From positions 3,407,423 through 3,471,422 of the forward strand of contig LT629697.1 of the NCBI GenBank assembly GCA_900100325.1: a stretch of 64,000 bases of DNA, in the 5' to 3' direction. This DNA comes from Frankineae bacterium MT45. Its GTDB lineage: Bacteria; Actinomycetota; Actinomycetes; Mycobacteriales; Jatrophihabitantaceae. Position numbers and translations under genes: made by a program. The first letter of the stretch is position 1; each line of letters starts with the position of its first letter. The notes under the pieces were generated by a model. The model saw only the letters and a list, made by a program, of their open reading frames with translations. It was not told the DNA's origin and did no database searches. Shown here in pieces: positions 39,392 to 50,185 of the stretch.

Positions 39392-42300
39392 TCGAGGAGC
39401 GCGGGATCGAGCCGGGCTATCGCCGCATCGCGGTCGGTGGCCCGGCCCTTCTCGTACCGCTCGTCGAACTGCGATTGGCCGAGCCCGGCGACCAGGGCCT
39501 CGCTGATCCGCCGGATGTCGAGCTGCGTGCTGTCCGGCGAACCGCGTAGGCGGGCCGCGGCCCCGAGGATCTCGGCCGCCTCCCCGCTGTGCCCGAGCCG
39601 CTGGGCCAGGTCCGCGATCCCGACGCCAACGGTGGCGACGATCGGCATGTCCTTGGTTCCGACGCCGGCCCGGTAGGCCCGCTCCAGCATGCCGCGAGCC
39701 TCCTCAAGATTGCCCAGCGCGAGCTCGGCCTTGGCCCCGATCGAGACGATGATCGCCTCGCCGTGGCTCTGGATGGGGTGGGCCTGCGGCACCAGCTCCA
39801 GCCGGCGCAGCGCATCCGCCTGCAGCAGACGGGCATCGACCAGTTCACCGTTCATGCGGGCGAGGTCGGCCAGTATCGAATCGACGAGGATCTGCTCCAT
39901 CCCGAATCCGGACTTGTCGCTGGTCTCCTGCGCCCTCAGCACGGCGTCGCGGGCGGCCGGCTCGTCACCCAAGCGCAGTCGCACATCGGCGACCCGAATC
40001 CACAGCATGGCCCGGTCTTCGCTGGAGCCGAGCTCGGCGGCGAGGGCCAGCGCCTCCTCATACGCGTCAGCCGCCAGGCGAAGCTCGCCGTCGAGGGTGT
40101 GCACCAACCCCATCACCTGCAGGCAGTTGGCCAGTCCCCAGCGCTCGCCCATTCCCCGGAACTCCTCGAGCGCGATGCCGACATCGCGGCGCATCCGCTC
40201 CAGATCGCCTTGGTTCTCAGCGAGATTCGTCCGGAAGACGCGCACCGCGGCCCGTACCCAGGGATCAGGATTCAGCAGTGCCTCGTCGACGAGCGCCTCC
40301 AGCTCGTCGTAGTCCCCGGCGAACATCGCCATCACCGGACGCAGCATGGCCGCCATCGGTTCGTCTGACAGGTCGATCTCGCCGAGCCGGTGTCCCACTT
40401 CGGCGAGCCCAGCCAGGCCCTGCTCGACACCGTCGAAGTCGAGGTCGGAATCGACGGACAGCAGGCCGATGGCATGGAGCGCGTCGGCGAGCGTGCGGGT
40501 GGCGAAGGAGACCTCCCCCGGGACCGAGAGCGCGTAGCCGACCCAGGTTGCCACCTCGCGGTTCTTCCCGACGAGCATCCAGTACCAGCCACTGTCGACG
40601 GCCAGCCGCACCGCCTGCTCGGCCTCGCCTTGGGCGGCGAAACTACGCAGTGCGGTCAGGATGTTGTCGCGCTCGGCCTCGAGGAGGGCGATCCAGCGCA
40701 GCTGACCAGACTCGTGCAGGTGCGGCTGAGCCTCGTGAACGAGCGCCGCGAAGTACCGGGCGTGGCGGGCGAACATGGCGATCGTCTCGCCCCGATGCGC
40801 CAACTGCTCCACTCCGTATTCACGGATCGTCTCCAGCATGCGGTAGCGCGAGCCACTGCGCTGCAGCAGCGATTTGTCGACCAGAGACGAGAGGAGATCG
40901 AGGACGTCACCGGGCTCGATGCCCTCGCCGGTACAGACGGCCTCAGCGCTGTCCAGGGTGGCCCCGGCCGGGAAGATGGCCAGGCGTTCGCAGAGCAGCC
41001 GCTCGGGCGCCGTGAGCAGATCCCAGCTCCACTCGACCACCGCCCGCAGCGTCCGGTGCCGGGGCAGCGCGGTCCGGCTTCCCCCGGTGAGCAGCCGGAA
41101 CCGGTCCGACAGCCGGGCGGCGACCTCGGCGACGGTGAGAGTGCGCAGCCGGGCTGCGGCGAGTTCGATGGCCAGCGGCTGCCCGTCCAGGCGGCGCACG
41201 ATCTCCACCACGTCGGCGACGGTGGAGTCATCGACCCGGAAATCGGACTGCACCGCCGTGGCCCGGTCGACGAGCAACTGGACGGCATGAAACTGCAGCG
41301 CCTGCTCGGGCGTGGCGTCCGGGGCGGGCTGCCCGAGCGGCGGGATGGCGACCAGCGACTCGCCGACGATGCCGAGGGGCTCCCGGCTGGTGGCCAGGAT
41401 GCGCAGTCGCGGACAGTGGGCCAGCAACTGGTCGGCCACCTCGGCCGCGGCGGTGATGACGTGCTCGCAGTTGTCGAGCACGATGATCAGCTCTTTGGTG
41501 CGCAGTTCTTCGAGGAGGCGGCTCATCGCGTCGCGACGGGTTATCGGCTTCCCCCCGCGCTCGACCAGGATGGATTCGCGAATGCCCAGTGAATCTATGA
41601 TCGTCTGCGGCACATCGGCACCATCACTCACCGAGGCCAGCTCGGCCAGCCAGATCCCGTCCGGGGTCTCGTCGAGGAGGCCGGCCGCCGCCTCCGTCGC
41701 CAGTCGGGTCTTTCCGGCACCACCGGGGCCGACGACGCTGACCAGCCGGGACTCGGCGAGGAGTTCGGCGATCCGCTTGAGTTCGGCGTCCCGCCCGAAG
41801 AACGTGCTCACCTGCGAGCGCAGGTTGGTGCGCCTAGTCGCCGGTGCAGCGTGTGGCGACGCGGCGCTGGTTGGATCTGACGTAAAAGTCGGGGTCTCCT
41901 CCGCCCGCAGAATCCGCAGATGGGTCGCAGTGAGCGCCGGCGACGGGTCGATGCCGAGTTCGTCGGCGAGGTTGGTGCGCACCCGCTCGAAGACGACCAG
42001 TGCGTCGGCCGGACGTCCGGAGCGGGCCAGCGCAGTCATCAGTTGTGCGGCGAACTGCTCCCGGAGCGGGTACTGCTCCACCAGCAGGTCCAGTTCGCTG
42101 ATCACCTCGGCGTGCCGGCCGAGGGCGAGATCGGCGTCGATGCGAAGGCTCAGCGCCTCGGCCCGCAGTTCACGCAGCCGGTGCGCATCGTGCGGGAAGG
42201 AGTCGGCTTCGGCGAGATCCTCACCGCGCCACAGCTGGAGCCCCTCCCGCAGGATCTCGGCGGCGGCGCTGGCGTCACCCCGACCCAGCGCCTGACGTCC

Positions 42301-42612
42301 CCGCGCGGTGAGTTCGGCGAAGCGGATAGCGTCCACCTCGTCGGCGATCAACCGGTAGCCACCCGGCTGCTGCTGGATGAGGGCAGCGTCACCGAGGGCA
42401 CGGCGCAGCCGCGAGACGAGCGACTGCAGGGCGTTACTCACGTCGCTGGGCTGCTCCTCGCCCCAGAGCGCATCGGCCAGGGAGGCGGCTGAGACGACCC
42501 GTCCGGCCTGCAGGGCGAGGGCGACCAGGAGCACCCGCAGCCGGGCACCGGAGACCTCGTGGGTCTGCTCGGCGACTCGGACCTCGAGCGTTCCCAGCAC
42601 GGCGACCTGCAT
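39388..42612 (-). CDS. AfsR/SARP-family transcriptional regulator with ATPase domain
   Basis: 1074 residues from the ATG giving MQVAVLGTLEVRV. Domains in order: an OmpR-type winged helix (about 1-90, ALWGEEQPSDVSNALQSLVSRLRRALG); a BTAD (about 95-240, LRAEALSLRIDADLALGRH-EVISELDLLVEQYPLREQF); an NB-ARC-like ATPase with Walker A VGPGGAGKTRLATEAA and Walker B ELIIVLDNCEHV (about 280-600); and a TPR-like region to the end. This is the AfsR architecture, usually controlling secondary metabolism. No biosynthetic cluster is in the window; the neighbouring drug-type exporter may be a target (inference). Confidence 0.9.
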   Translation of the reverse strand: MQVAVLGTLEVRVAEQTHEVSGARLRVLLVALALQAGRVVSAASLADALWGEEQPSDVSNALQSLVSRLRRALGDAALIQQQPGGYRLIADEVDAIRFAELTARGRQALGRGDASAAAEILREGLQLWRGEDLAEADSFPHDAHRLRELRAEALSLRIDADLALGRHAEVISELDLLVEQYPLREQFAAQLMTALARSGRPADALVVFERVRTNLADELGIDPSPALTATHLRILRAEETPTFTSDPTSAASPHAAPATRRTNLRSQVSTFFGRDAELKRIAELLAESRLVSVVGPGGAGKTRLATEAAAGLLDETPDGIWLAELASVSDGADVPQTIIDSLGIRESILVERGGKPITRRDAMSRLLEELRTKELIIVLDNCEHVITAAAEVADQLLAHCPRLRILATSREPLGIVGESLVAIPPLGQPAPDATPEQALQFHAVQLLVDRATAVQSDFRVDDSTVADVVEIVRRLDGQPLAIELAAARLRTLTVAEVAARLSDRFRLLTGGSRTALPRHRTLRAVVEWSWDLLTAPERLLCERLAIFPAGATLDSAEAVCTGEGIEPGDVLDLLSSLVDKSLLQRSGSRYRMLETIREYGVEQLAHRGETIAMFARHARYFAALVHEAQPHLHESGQLRWIALLEAERDNILTALRSFAAQGEAEQAVRLAVDSGWYWMLVGKNREVATWVGYALSVPGEVSFATRTLADALHAIGLLSVDSDLDFDGVEQGLAGLAEVGHRLGEIDLSDEPMAAMLRPVMAMFAGDYDELEALVDEALLNPDPWVRAAVRVFRTNLAENQGDLERMRRDVGIALEEFRGMGERWGLANCLQVMGLVHTLDGELRLAADAYEEALALAAELGSSEDRAMLWIRVADVRLRLGDEPAARDAVLRAQETSDKSGFGMEQILVDSILADLARMNGELVDARLLQADALRRLELVPQAHPIQSHGEAIIVSIGAKAELALGNLEEARGMLERAYRAGVGTKDMPIVATVGVGIADLAQRLGHSGEAAEILGAAARLRGSPDSTQLDIRRISEALVAGLGQSQFDERYEKGRATDRDAAIARLDPALLD

Positions 42613-42729
42613 GGGACAAGTCTGCCTCACGGCGATCCGCCGTTGCGCCTGCTGCCGTCGCCCCGCCGGATCGGCCCAGCCTCGGGCCGCCTACCGACGC
42701 CCCGCGGGGATGGCGGGCAGGATGGAGGC

Positions 42730-43140
42730 ATGTTGAGTGAAGTCATCCAGGTGCGCACCGGCTCGCGGCCCCAGGTTCACGACCTCACCCGCGACTGCGC
42801 TCGCTTCGTCAGCGGTGGCGGGGACGGGCTGCTGAACGTCTTCGTCCCGCACGCCACCGCGGGGGTGGCGATCCTCGAGACCGGCGCCGGCTCGGACGAG
42901 GACCTGCTGGCGATTCTCGGCGACCTGCTCCCGGCCGATGATCGCTGGTCGCACCGGCACGGATCACCGGGGCACGGGCGTGATCACGTTCTCCCCGCAC
43001 TCATCAGCCCGTCGACGGTGGTGCCGGTGCTCGGCGGCCGGCTGCAATTGGGAACCTGGCAGTCCATCTGCCTCGTCGATACCAACGTCGACAACGCCCT
43101 GCGCGAGGTACGTCTGTCGCTGCTCAGCCAACCGAACTAG
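42730..43140 (+). CDS. yjbQ: YjbQ family (UPF0047) protein
   Basis: 136 residues from the ATG preceded by ATGGAGG. VPHATAGVAILETG-GSDEDLL, GDLLPADDRWSHRHG, GHGRDHVLPALISPSTVVPV, GRLQLGTWQSICLVD and REVRLSLL are the UPF0047 signature. E. coli YjbQ has weak thiamine-phosphate-synthase activity; the physiological role of the family is uncertain. Divergent from the SARP gene; its stop overlaps that of the converging MBL gene. Confidence 0.9.
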   Translation: MLSEVIQVRTGSRPQVHDLTRDCARFVSGGGDGLLNVFVPHATAGVAILETGAGSDEDLLAILGDLLPADDRWSHRHGSPGHGRDHVLPALISPSTVVPVLGGRLQLGTWQSICLVDTNVDNALREVRLSLLSQPN

Positions 43141-43877
43141 ACCTGGTACCTCGCATCCGGTTCGGCGGCGAACACTGGACCGGCGAAGGCCAGTGCCGCC
43201 TCCTCGACGGCCTGCGACCGTGAATTCCAGGGTGGCACGTGGGTGACGATGAGCCGCTCGACCCCGGCTGCGGTGGCATGCTCGCCGGCTTGCCGGGCGG
43301 TGAGGTGCAACTCCGGTAGCGACTCCCCCGGCCGCAGCGCGGCCTCACAGAGGAGTAAGTCGGCGCCGCGGGCGAGACTGATCAGAGCCTCCGTCGGCCC
43401 GGTGTCGCCGCTGTAGACCAGGCTCCGGCCGCTGGCCGAGATCCGCACCGCGTCGCAGGCGATCGGGTGGCGCATCCGCGCGAACTCCAACCGGAATGGG
43501 CCGAGTTCGCCGGCCGCTGGGACGCGGAAGTCGAAGAGCTCGTCCAGCTCGCCGGAACGCCCCGAATCGCCTCCGGCCGCTGAGAGGCGGGCGGCGGTGT
43601 CAGCGGGGCCGAGCACCGGCAACCGCGGGTAGGGGCGTCCTGGGGACCAGCGCAGGTAGGTCGCCAGCCCCGTCATGTCGATGAAGTGATCGGGGTGAAG
43701 GTGCGAGACGAGCATCCCGTCGACCTGCTCGGGGCGGATGAAGCGCTGCAGCGCTCCCAGCGCTCCCTGCCCCAGATCGAGCAGCAGACGGAACCCCTCG
43801 TGCTCGACGAGGTACCCCGACGCCGGCGAGTCAGGCCCGGGGACCGTGCCCGAGCAGCCGAGGACGGTCAGTTCCAT
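43137..43877 (-). CDS. Metallo-beta-lactamase-fold phosphodiesterase (Rv1339-like)
   Basis: 246 residues. MELTVLGCSGTVPGPDSPASGYLVEHEG opens an RNase Z-like MBL domain; SHLHPDHFIDM (HxHxDH), RMRHPIACDAVRI, VYSGDTGPTE and the final His in IVTHVPPWN complete the metal set. The position just after murI matches Rv1339 of M. tuberculosis, reported as an atypical cAMP phosphodiesterase. That activity is inferred from orthology, not seen here. Lies in the conserved leftward block behind murI with an 11-bp gap. Confidence 0.88.
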   Translation of the reverse strand: MELTVLGCSGTVPGPDSPASGYLVEHEGFRLLLDLGQGALGALQRFIRPEQVDGMLVSHLHPDHFIDMTGLATYLRWSPGRPYPRLPVLGPADTAARLSAAGGDSGRSGELDELFDFRVPAAGELGPFRLEFARMRHPIACDAVRISASGRSLVYSGDTGPTEALISLARGADLLLCEAALRPGESLPELHLTARQAGEHATAAGVERLIVTHVPPWNSRSQAVEEAALAFAGPVFAAEPDARYQV

Positions 43878-43888
43878 GCCGGCACCGG

Positions 43889-44734
43889 TCAGGCGCGCAC
43901 CGACGGCAGCGGCAGACCGGCGGTGGCCGCCGCCGCATCGACGTCGATGATGTCCGGACCGAGGAAGCGGTGGCTGAGCTTCGTGAACATCTCACCGGAG
44001 CCGGTGGCCCGGAAGATGTGCAGGGGCGGCGGCGCGTCGTCCGGGCGGAGCAGGTCGTCCTGCAGCAGCACCCGGTAAATGTCCTTAGCCGTCTCCTCCG
44101 CACTGGAGACCAGCGTGACCTCCTCGCCGAGCACGACCGACAGCAGACCGGTGAGCAGCGGATAGTGCGTGCAGCCGAGCACCACCGTATCGACGCCGGC
44201 GTGGTTCAGCGGGGCCAGGTAGGCCTCGGCCAGTCCGAGGAGTTGCCGGCCGCTCGTCACGCCGCGTTCGACGAACTCGGCGAAGCGCGGGCAGGCGGCG
44301 GCCGAGACCTCGACCCCGGCGGCGGCGGCGAAGAGGTCCTGGTACGCGCCGCTGGTGATGGTGGCGACGGTCCCGATGACGCCGACCTTGCCGTTGCGGG
44401 TGGCGGCGACGGCCCGGCGCACCGCGGGGAGGATCACCTCGACGACCGGCACGTCGTAGCGCTCCCGGGCGTCCCGAAGGCAGGCGGCGCTGGCGCTGTT
44501 GCACGCGATGACCAGCGCCTTCACCCCGGTGCCGACCAGCTGGTCCATGACCTCGAGTGAGTAGCGGCGCACATCAGCCAGCGGCTTCGGCCCATACGGG
44601 GAATGGGCGGTGTCGCCGACGTAGAGCAGCTGCTCGTGCGGTAGCTGGTCGAGGATCGAGCGGGCCACGGTGAGGCCGCCGACGCCGGAGTCGAAGATGC
44701 CGATCGGTGACTCGGCGGTGATGGCCACGCTCAC
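43889..44734 (-). CDS. murI: Glutamate racemase
   Basis: 281 residues. [38 protein letters not shown] and [10 protein letters not shown] give the substrate loop and the two catalytic cysteines of the cofactor-independent racemase. Supplies D-glutamate for peptidoglycan. GTG start overlapping the rhomboid stop as GTGA, part of the conserved cysM-rhomboid-murI-MBL block. Confidence 0.95.
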   Translation of the reverse strand: MSVAITAESPIGIFDSGVGGLTVARSILDQLPHEQLLYVGDTAHSPYGPKPLADVRRYSLEVMDQLVGTGVKALVIACNSASAACLRDARERYDVPVVEVILPAVRRAVAATRNGKVGVIGTVATITSGAYQDLFAAAAGVEVSAAACPRFAEFVERGVTSGRQLLGLAEAYLAPLNHAGVDTVVLGCTHYPLLTGLLSVVLGEEVTLVSSAEETAKDIYRVLLQDDLLRPDDAPPPLHIFRATGSGEMFTKLSHRFLGPDIIDVDAAAATAGLPLPSVRA

Positions 44735-45501
44735 GGGGCCGCCGCCGGGGCTGTGCCCTCGGCCGATCCGGCGCTGGGCTGTGGGTCGCTCGCGCTGGAC
44801 GGCCGGGTCTTGCTGGGCGGCTCGCTGCTACTGGACGGCTGCGTGCTGGCTCGCTGGTTCTTGCTGCGCTGCTTCGCCGGCGGCATCGCCCCGCCCCGCC
44901 GCTGCCGCGGATGCAGCAGCCAACCGACGAAGACACCGGCGAGGAACCCACAGAGGTGGGCCTGCCAGGAGGTGTTGCTGTTCACCGACGGAATCAGCCC
45001 TGCGAAGAGACCGCTGAACATGAAGGCGGCGACGACGGCACCCAGAATCCAGAGGATCCGACGGGAGAAGAAGGCCCGGGCTAGCAGGTAGCCGAGCCAC
45101 CCGAAGATCAGCGAGCTGACCCCGATGATCAACCCACTGGGCGCCACGAACCAGGTGAGGAGGCCGCCGATCACGACGATCAGGCCGGTGGAGATCGTCC
45201 AGATCCGCATTCCGGAGATGAGCACCGCCCAACCGAGGACGATGAAGGCGGGGGTATTGGAGAGGAGCGGCCAGAAACCGGGGTGCAGGAACGGCATCGT
45301 GACGACGCCCTCCAGGCCGGAGAGCTCGCGGGGCCGCAGGCCGAAGCGGTCCAGGCGCTGGTCCAGCATCCAGTTGACGAACTCGATGACCCAGAGCACG
45401 CCAGCGGCGATGGTCATGAGCAGCAGCGCGCGGGCCCAGTTCATCGGTTCCGCATCCTGGGTGCCTTCGAGTAGGCGCAGGCGATGCGGAAGGAATGTCA
45501 C
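44731..45501 (-). CDS. Rhomboid family intramembrane serine protease
   Basis: 256 residues from a GTG giving [13 protein letters not shown]; longer frames run against cysM. Six or more membrane helices. The serine motif G-V-S-S (in [16 protein letters not shown]) replaces the common GASG, and the catalytic His lies in [19 protein letters not shown]. The last 55 residues are a low-complexity Ser/Pro/Lys tail outside the fold. Matches the Rv1337 position in the mycobacterial order. Substrates unknown. Confidence 0.85.
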   Translation of the reverse strand: MTFLPHRLRLLEGTQDAEPMNWARALLLMTIAAGVLWVIEFVNWMLDQRLDRFGLRPRELSGLEGVVTMPFLHPGFWPLLSNTPAFIVLGWAVLISGMRIWTISTGLIVVIGGLLTWFVAPSGLIIGVSSLIFGWLGYLLARAFFSRRILWILGAVVAAFMFSGLFAGLIPSVNSNTSWQAHLCGFLAGVFVGWLLHPRQRRGGAMPPAKQRSKNQRASTQPSSSSEPPSKTRPSSASDPQPSAGSAEGTAPAAAP

Positions 45502-45532
45502 GTCAATCAGGGTAGCCCGAGGTGGTGGGGCG

Positions 45533-46812
<1,280 letters not shown>

Positions 46813-46962
46813 GTCTTGGGTAACTCCTTGTTTGGACAGCCGGACTGGCTGTTGGTGGGACAGCCGGAGGCTGACGGGTGGTGTTGACGTGCCTATAACG
46901 CGTGTGACTGCTCATATCGTCCCATCCCGGCTGACTGCCGGGTGGGGGTGGGCGAAGTCACC

Positions 46963-47385
46963 TCATCCATAGGACTCCACGACGGTGATCGGCTCCTCGG
47001 TGACGACCCCGTCGACGATCCGGTACGAGCGGAACTCGACCTCCTCGCCGAGCTCCTCGCGGGTGGAGACGAGTACGTAGTGGGCGTTGGGCTCGGAGGC
47101 GTAGGAGATGTCAGTGCGCGACGGGTAGGCCTCGGTCGAGGTGTGCGAGTGGTAGATGATCACCGGCTCCTCGTCGAGCTTCGCCATCTCCTGATACAGG
47201 TGCAGCAGGTCCACCGAGTCGAACTCGTAGAACGTGGGCGAGCGGGCGGCGTTGAGCATCGGGATGTAGCGGGTGGGGAGGTCCGAGTCCTCGCGCCCGG
47301 CCACTACACCGCAGGCCTCGTCCGGGTGATCGCGCCGGGCATGGGCCACGATGGCCTCCCGGGTCGCGACGTCAATGGTCAGCAT
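46963..47385 (-). CDS. mec: JAMM/MPN-family peptidase releasing cysteine from CysO
   Basis: 140 residues. The JAMM zinc site is complete: the Glu in DEACGVVAG, H-S-H-T, then the Ser and Asp in AYPSRTDISYA. In M. tuberculosis Mec cuts cysteine from the CysO-cysteine adduct made by CysM. Same gene order here, so the same role is very likely. Rv1333, a peptidase next to mec in mycobacteria, is missing. Confidence 0.93.
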   Translation of the reverse strand: MLTIDVATREAIVAHARRDHPDEACGVVAGREDSDLPTRYIPMLNAARSPTFYEFDSVDLLHLYQEMAKLDEEPVIIYHSHTSTEAYPSRTDISYASEPNAHYVLVSTREELGEEVEFRSYRIVDGVVTEEPITVVESYG

Positions 47386-47427
47386 GACGGCGCTGGAATC
47401 TCTGACACGGTGTCCAAGATTAGTCGC

Positions 47428-47892
47428 TCAGCCCATGACCGAGTCGACGAGGGCATCCTGGAGCGCGGAGAGCCAGTGGTAAATGGCCCAGGCCTGCGCA
47501 TCCGGCGAGTCGGGGTCGATGGGCATGCTCTCCTCGGTTACCCCGAGCCGGGTGCCGATGGCCAGGCGCAGGTCGTTGGTGACCTGTAGCCAGCGACGCA
47601 CCTCATCGTCGCCCAGTTCCAGGGACGCCTGCCCCAGCTCCAACTCGGCGCGGCACTGCCCGAGCCGCAGGGTCCGCTCCTCATGCAGGCTCGACTCCGT
47701 CAATTCGCGGAATTCCCGCGCGACGGCGGCGTCATCGCGATGACCGTCCGGGTAGAGGCGGCGGCGCACCGGGTCATCTGGGCTCAGCTCCTCGAGCGCC
47801 TCGGCCAGGTCGTCGAAGAGTCCGACCAGCAGCGCACTCTCCGGCGGTTCCAACTTCAGACGCACCACTCCGCGACGCCGGCTGACCTTCAC
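47428..47892 (-). CDS. DUF2017 family protein
   Basis: 154 residues, acidic and helical. [41 protein letters not shown], then [14 protein letters not shown] and [18 protein letters not shown] are the DUF2017 pattern. Consistently placed behind clpS in actinobacteria, as here with a GTGA overlap, hinting at a role near ClpS-ClpCP proteolysis. Function not established. Confidence 0.9.
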   Translation of the reverse strand: MKVSRRRGVVRLKLEPPESALLVGLFDDLAEALEELSPDDPVRRRLYPDGHRDDAAVAREFRELTESSLHEERTLRLGQCRAELELGQASLELGDDEVRRWLQVTNDLRLAIGTRLGVTEESMPIDPDSPDAQAWAIYHWLSALQDALVDSVMG

Positions 47893-48212
47893 GTGTCCTG
47901 CTGCATCGTGGCCCAGAGGCCGTAACCGTGCAGGGTGTTCACGTCCAACTCCATCCGCTCGCGAGTGCCGTTGCTGACCACGGCGCGCCCCTTCTGATGC
48001 ACATCCATCATCAGCTTCTCGGCCTTGGACTTGGGGTAGCCGAAGACCTCCATGAAGACGTGGGTGACGTAGGACATGAGGTTGATCGGATCGTTCCAGA
48101 CGATGGTGATCCAGGGCCGGTCGGGGCTTGCGACGCCCTGTGGATCGAGGTCGAGATCGGGAAGGGCCGTTCCGATCCCGGTGGCCGCTTCGCCCATCAT
48201 CGTCCCCGCCAT
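47889..48212 (-). CDS. clpS: ClpS protease adaptor
   Basis: 107 residues. After a 30-residue flexible N-terminus comes the ClpS core: [62 protein letters not shown]. The N/D-P motif and the Met-rich pocket that binds N-degron residues are intact. Delivers substrates to ClpCP. Divergent from pncB with only 35 bp between starts, so the promoters must overlap. Confidence 0.94.
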   Translation of the reverse strand: MAGTMMGEAATGIGTALPDLDLDPQGVASPDRPWITIVWNDPINLMSYVTHVFMEVFGYPKSKAEKLMMDVHQKGRAVVSNGTRERMELDVNTLHGYGLWATMQQDT

Positions 48213-48247
48213 GCGTCCATCGTAAGTGGGACTGGCACCATCAAGGA

Positions 48248-49579
48248 ATGTCGAGTGCGCTCTTAACTGACCGATATGAACTCACGATGTTGGCTGCGGC
48301 GTTGGCCGACGGGTCAGCCCAGCGCAGCTGCGTCTTCGAAGTCTTCACCCGGCGCCTCCCGGACGGCCGGCGCTTCGGCGTGGTGGCCGGCACCGAGCGA
48401 GTGCTGCAGGCGATCACCGACTTCACCTTCGACCAGCCGATGATCGCCGGCCTGCTGGAGTCCGGGGTGATCGACTCGCGGACCGCGCAGTTCCTGAGTG
48501 ACTACCGCTTCAGTGGCGACGTCGATGGCTACCCGGAGGGCGAGCTCTACTTCCCCTACTCCCCGCTGCTGACGGTCAGCGGGACCTTCGCCGAGGCGGT
48601 CGTGCTCGAGACGCTGGTGCTCTCGATCTTCAACCACGACAGCGCAATCGCCGCCGCCGCCGCCCGGATGGTGAGTGCGGCCCAGGGGCGGCCGGTGATC
48701 GAGATGGGGTCCCGACGCACCCATGAGTTCGCCGCCGTCGCCTCGGCCCGCGCGGCCTACCTCGGCGGCTTCGCCTCGACGTCGAACCTGGCCGCCGGTG
48801 CCGAGTTCGGCGTGCCCACGGCCGGCACGGCGGCCCATGCCTTCACCCTGCTCCACGACGACGAACTGGCTGCTTTTCGCTCGCAGATCGCGGCCCACGG
48901 TCCCGGCACGACGCTGTTGGTCGACACCTACGACATCACCCAGGGCATCAACAACGCGGTGGTGGCCGGCGGTCAGGCGCTCGGCGCGGTGCGGATCGAC
49001 TCCGGTGATCTCGGGCCGATCGCCCGGCAGGCGCGGGCGCAGCTCGACGAACTCGGCAACACCGACACACGCATCGTGGTGAGTGGGGACCTGGACGAGT
49101 TCGCGATCGCGGCGCTGGCTGCGCTGCCGGTCGATGCCTACGGTGCCGGGACAGCCGTCGTCACCGGTTCGGGAGCCCCCACCGCCGGGCTCGTCTACAA
49201 GCTGGTCAGCGTGGACGGCCGCGCGGTGGCGAAGCGGTCAGAACACAAGGCCAGCCAGGGTGGCCGCAAGACCGCGTATCGCAGCTACAAGCCAACCGGG
49301 ACCGCCATCGAGGAGATCATCGTGGCGGCCTCATCGGGTGCAGCGTCGGCACACGTGGATGCGGCTCACGCGGAGACGGCTTACGTCGAGGCCGGCGCCG
49401 GGACGGAACTGCGGCCGCTGCAGGTCCCACTCATGCGGGCCGGCAACGTGGTCGCCGGGCTACCGTCGCTGGAGGAGTCCCGGGCCCACCTACTGGCCGC
49501 GATGGTGACCCTGCCCTGGGACGGGCTGAAGCTGTCGCGGGGTGAACCGGCGATCGCGACCCGGGTGGAGGTGCGATGA
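48248..49579 (+). CDS. pncB: Nicotinate phosphoribosyltransferase
   Basis: 443 residues from the ATG giving [19 protein letters not shown]. Makes nicotinate mononucleotide from nicotinate and PRPP in NAD salvage. [70 protein letters not shown] and RIDSGDLG are family motifs. Coupled to pncA by an ATGA overlap, so NAD salvage from nicotinamide is a two-gene unit here. Confidence 0.95.
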   Translation: MSSALLTDRYELTMLAAALADGSAQRSCVFEVFTRRLPDGRRFGVVAGTERVLQAITDFTFDQPMIAGLLESGVIDSRTAQFLSDYRFSGDVDGYPEGELYFPYSPLLTVSGTFAEAVVLETLVLSIFNHDSAIAAAAARMVSAAQGRPVIEMGSRRTHEFAAVASARAAYLGGFASTSNLAAGAEFGVPTAGTAAHAFTLLHDDELAAFRSQIAAHGPGTTLLVDTYDITQGINNAVVAGGQALGAVRIDSGDLGPIARQARAQLDELGNTDTRIVVSGDLDEFAIAALAALPVDAYGAGTAVVTGSGAPTAGLVYKLVSVDGRAVAKRSEHKASQGGRKTAYRSYKPTGTAIEEIIVAASSGAASAHVDAAHAETAYVEAGAGTELRPLQVPLMRAGNVVAGLPSLEESRAHLLAAMVTLPWDGLKLSRGEPAIATRVEVR

Positions 49580-50184
49580 GCAACGGGGTCGATCAGCCCG
49601 GTGCCGCTGACGCGCGGACCAGTCTGGCCGTGCTGGTGATCGACGTGCAGAACGACTTCTGCGAGGGCGGATCCCTGGCCGTCGCCGGCGGGGGCGCCGT
49701 CGCCGCCGCGATCAGTGCCCGCCTGCGCAGCGACGACTTCGCGGTTGCCATCGCCACCCGTGACCACCACATCGACCCGGGCCACCATTTCAGCGAAACC
49801 CCTGACTTTGTCGACTCGTGGCCGGCGCACTGCGTAGTTGGGACGGAGGGCGTTCAGTTGCATCCGAATCTGGAGACGGCTGCCATCGCGGCCGTCTTCG
49901 ACAAGGGCGAGTTCGCGGCGGCCTACTCCGGCTTCGAGGCGAGCCACGACGGAACCGGGCTCGCGGAGTGGCTGCGAACTCGGGGTATCACCGCGGTGGA
50001 GGTAGTAGGAATCGCGACTGACCACTGCGTGCGGGCCACGGCTCTGGACGCGGTGGCCAACGGCTTCGCGACCACAGTCCGCCTTGACCTCACCGCCGGC
50101 GTGGCGCCGGCGACGGTGGCGTCCGCGCTGGAGCAACTGCGCGGCGCTGGCGTCCGGCTGGTCGGGACGCCCTACCAGCCGTGA
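49576..50184 (+). CDS. pncA: Nicotinamidase (pyrazinamidase)
   Basis: 202 residues, isochorismatase-like fold. The catalytic triad is visible as Asp in VIDVQNDFCEGGSLAV, Lys in FDKGEFAAAYSGFE and Cys in IATDHCVRATALDA. The metal site is D-HHIDPGHH. Converts nicotinamide to nicotinate for the upstream pncB. In mycobacteria the genes are apart; here they are fused into one operon. Confidence 0.94.
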   Translation: MSNGVDQPGAADARTSLAVLVIDVQNDFCEGGSLAVAGGGAVAAAISARLRSDDFAVAIATRDHHIDPGHHFSETPDFVDSWPAHCVVGTEGVQLHPNLETAAIAAVFDKGEFAAAYSGFEASHDGTGLAEWLRTRGITAVEVVGIATDHCVRATALDAVANGFATTVRLDLTAGVAPATVASALEQLRGAGVRLVGTPYQP

Positions 50185-50185
50185 C

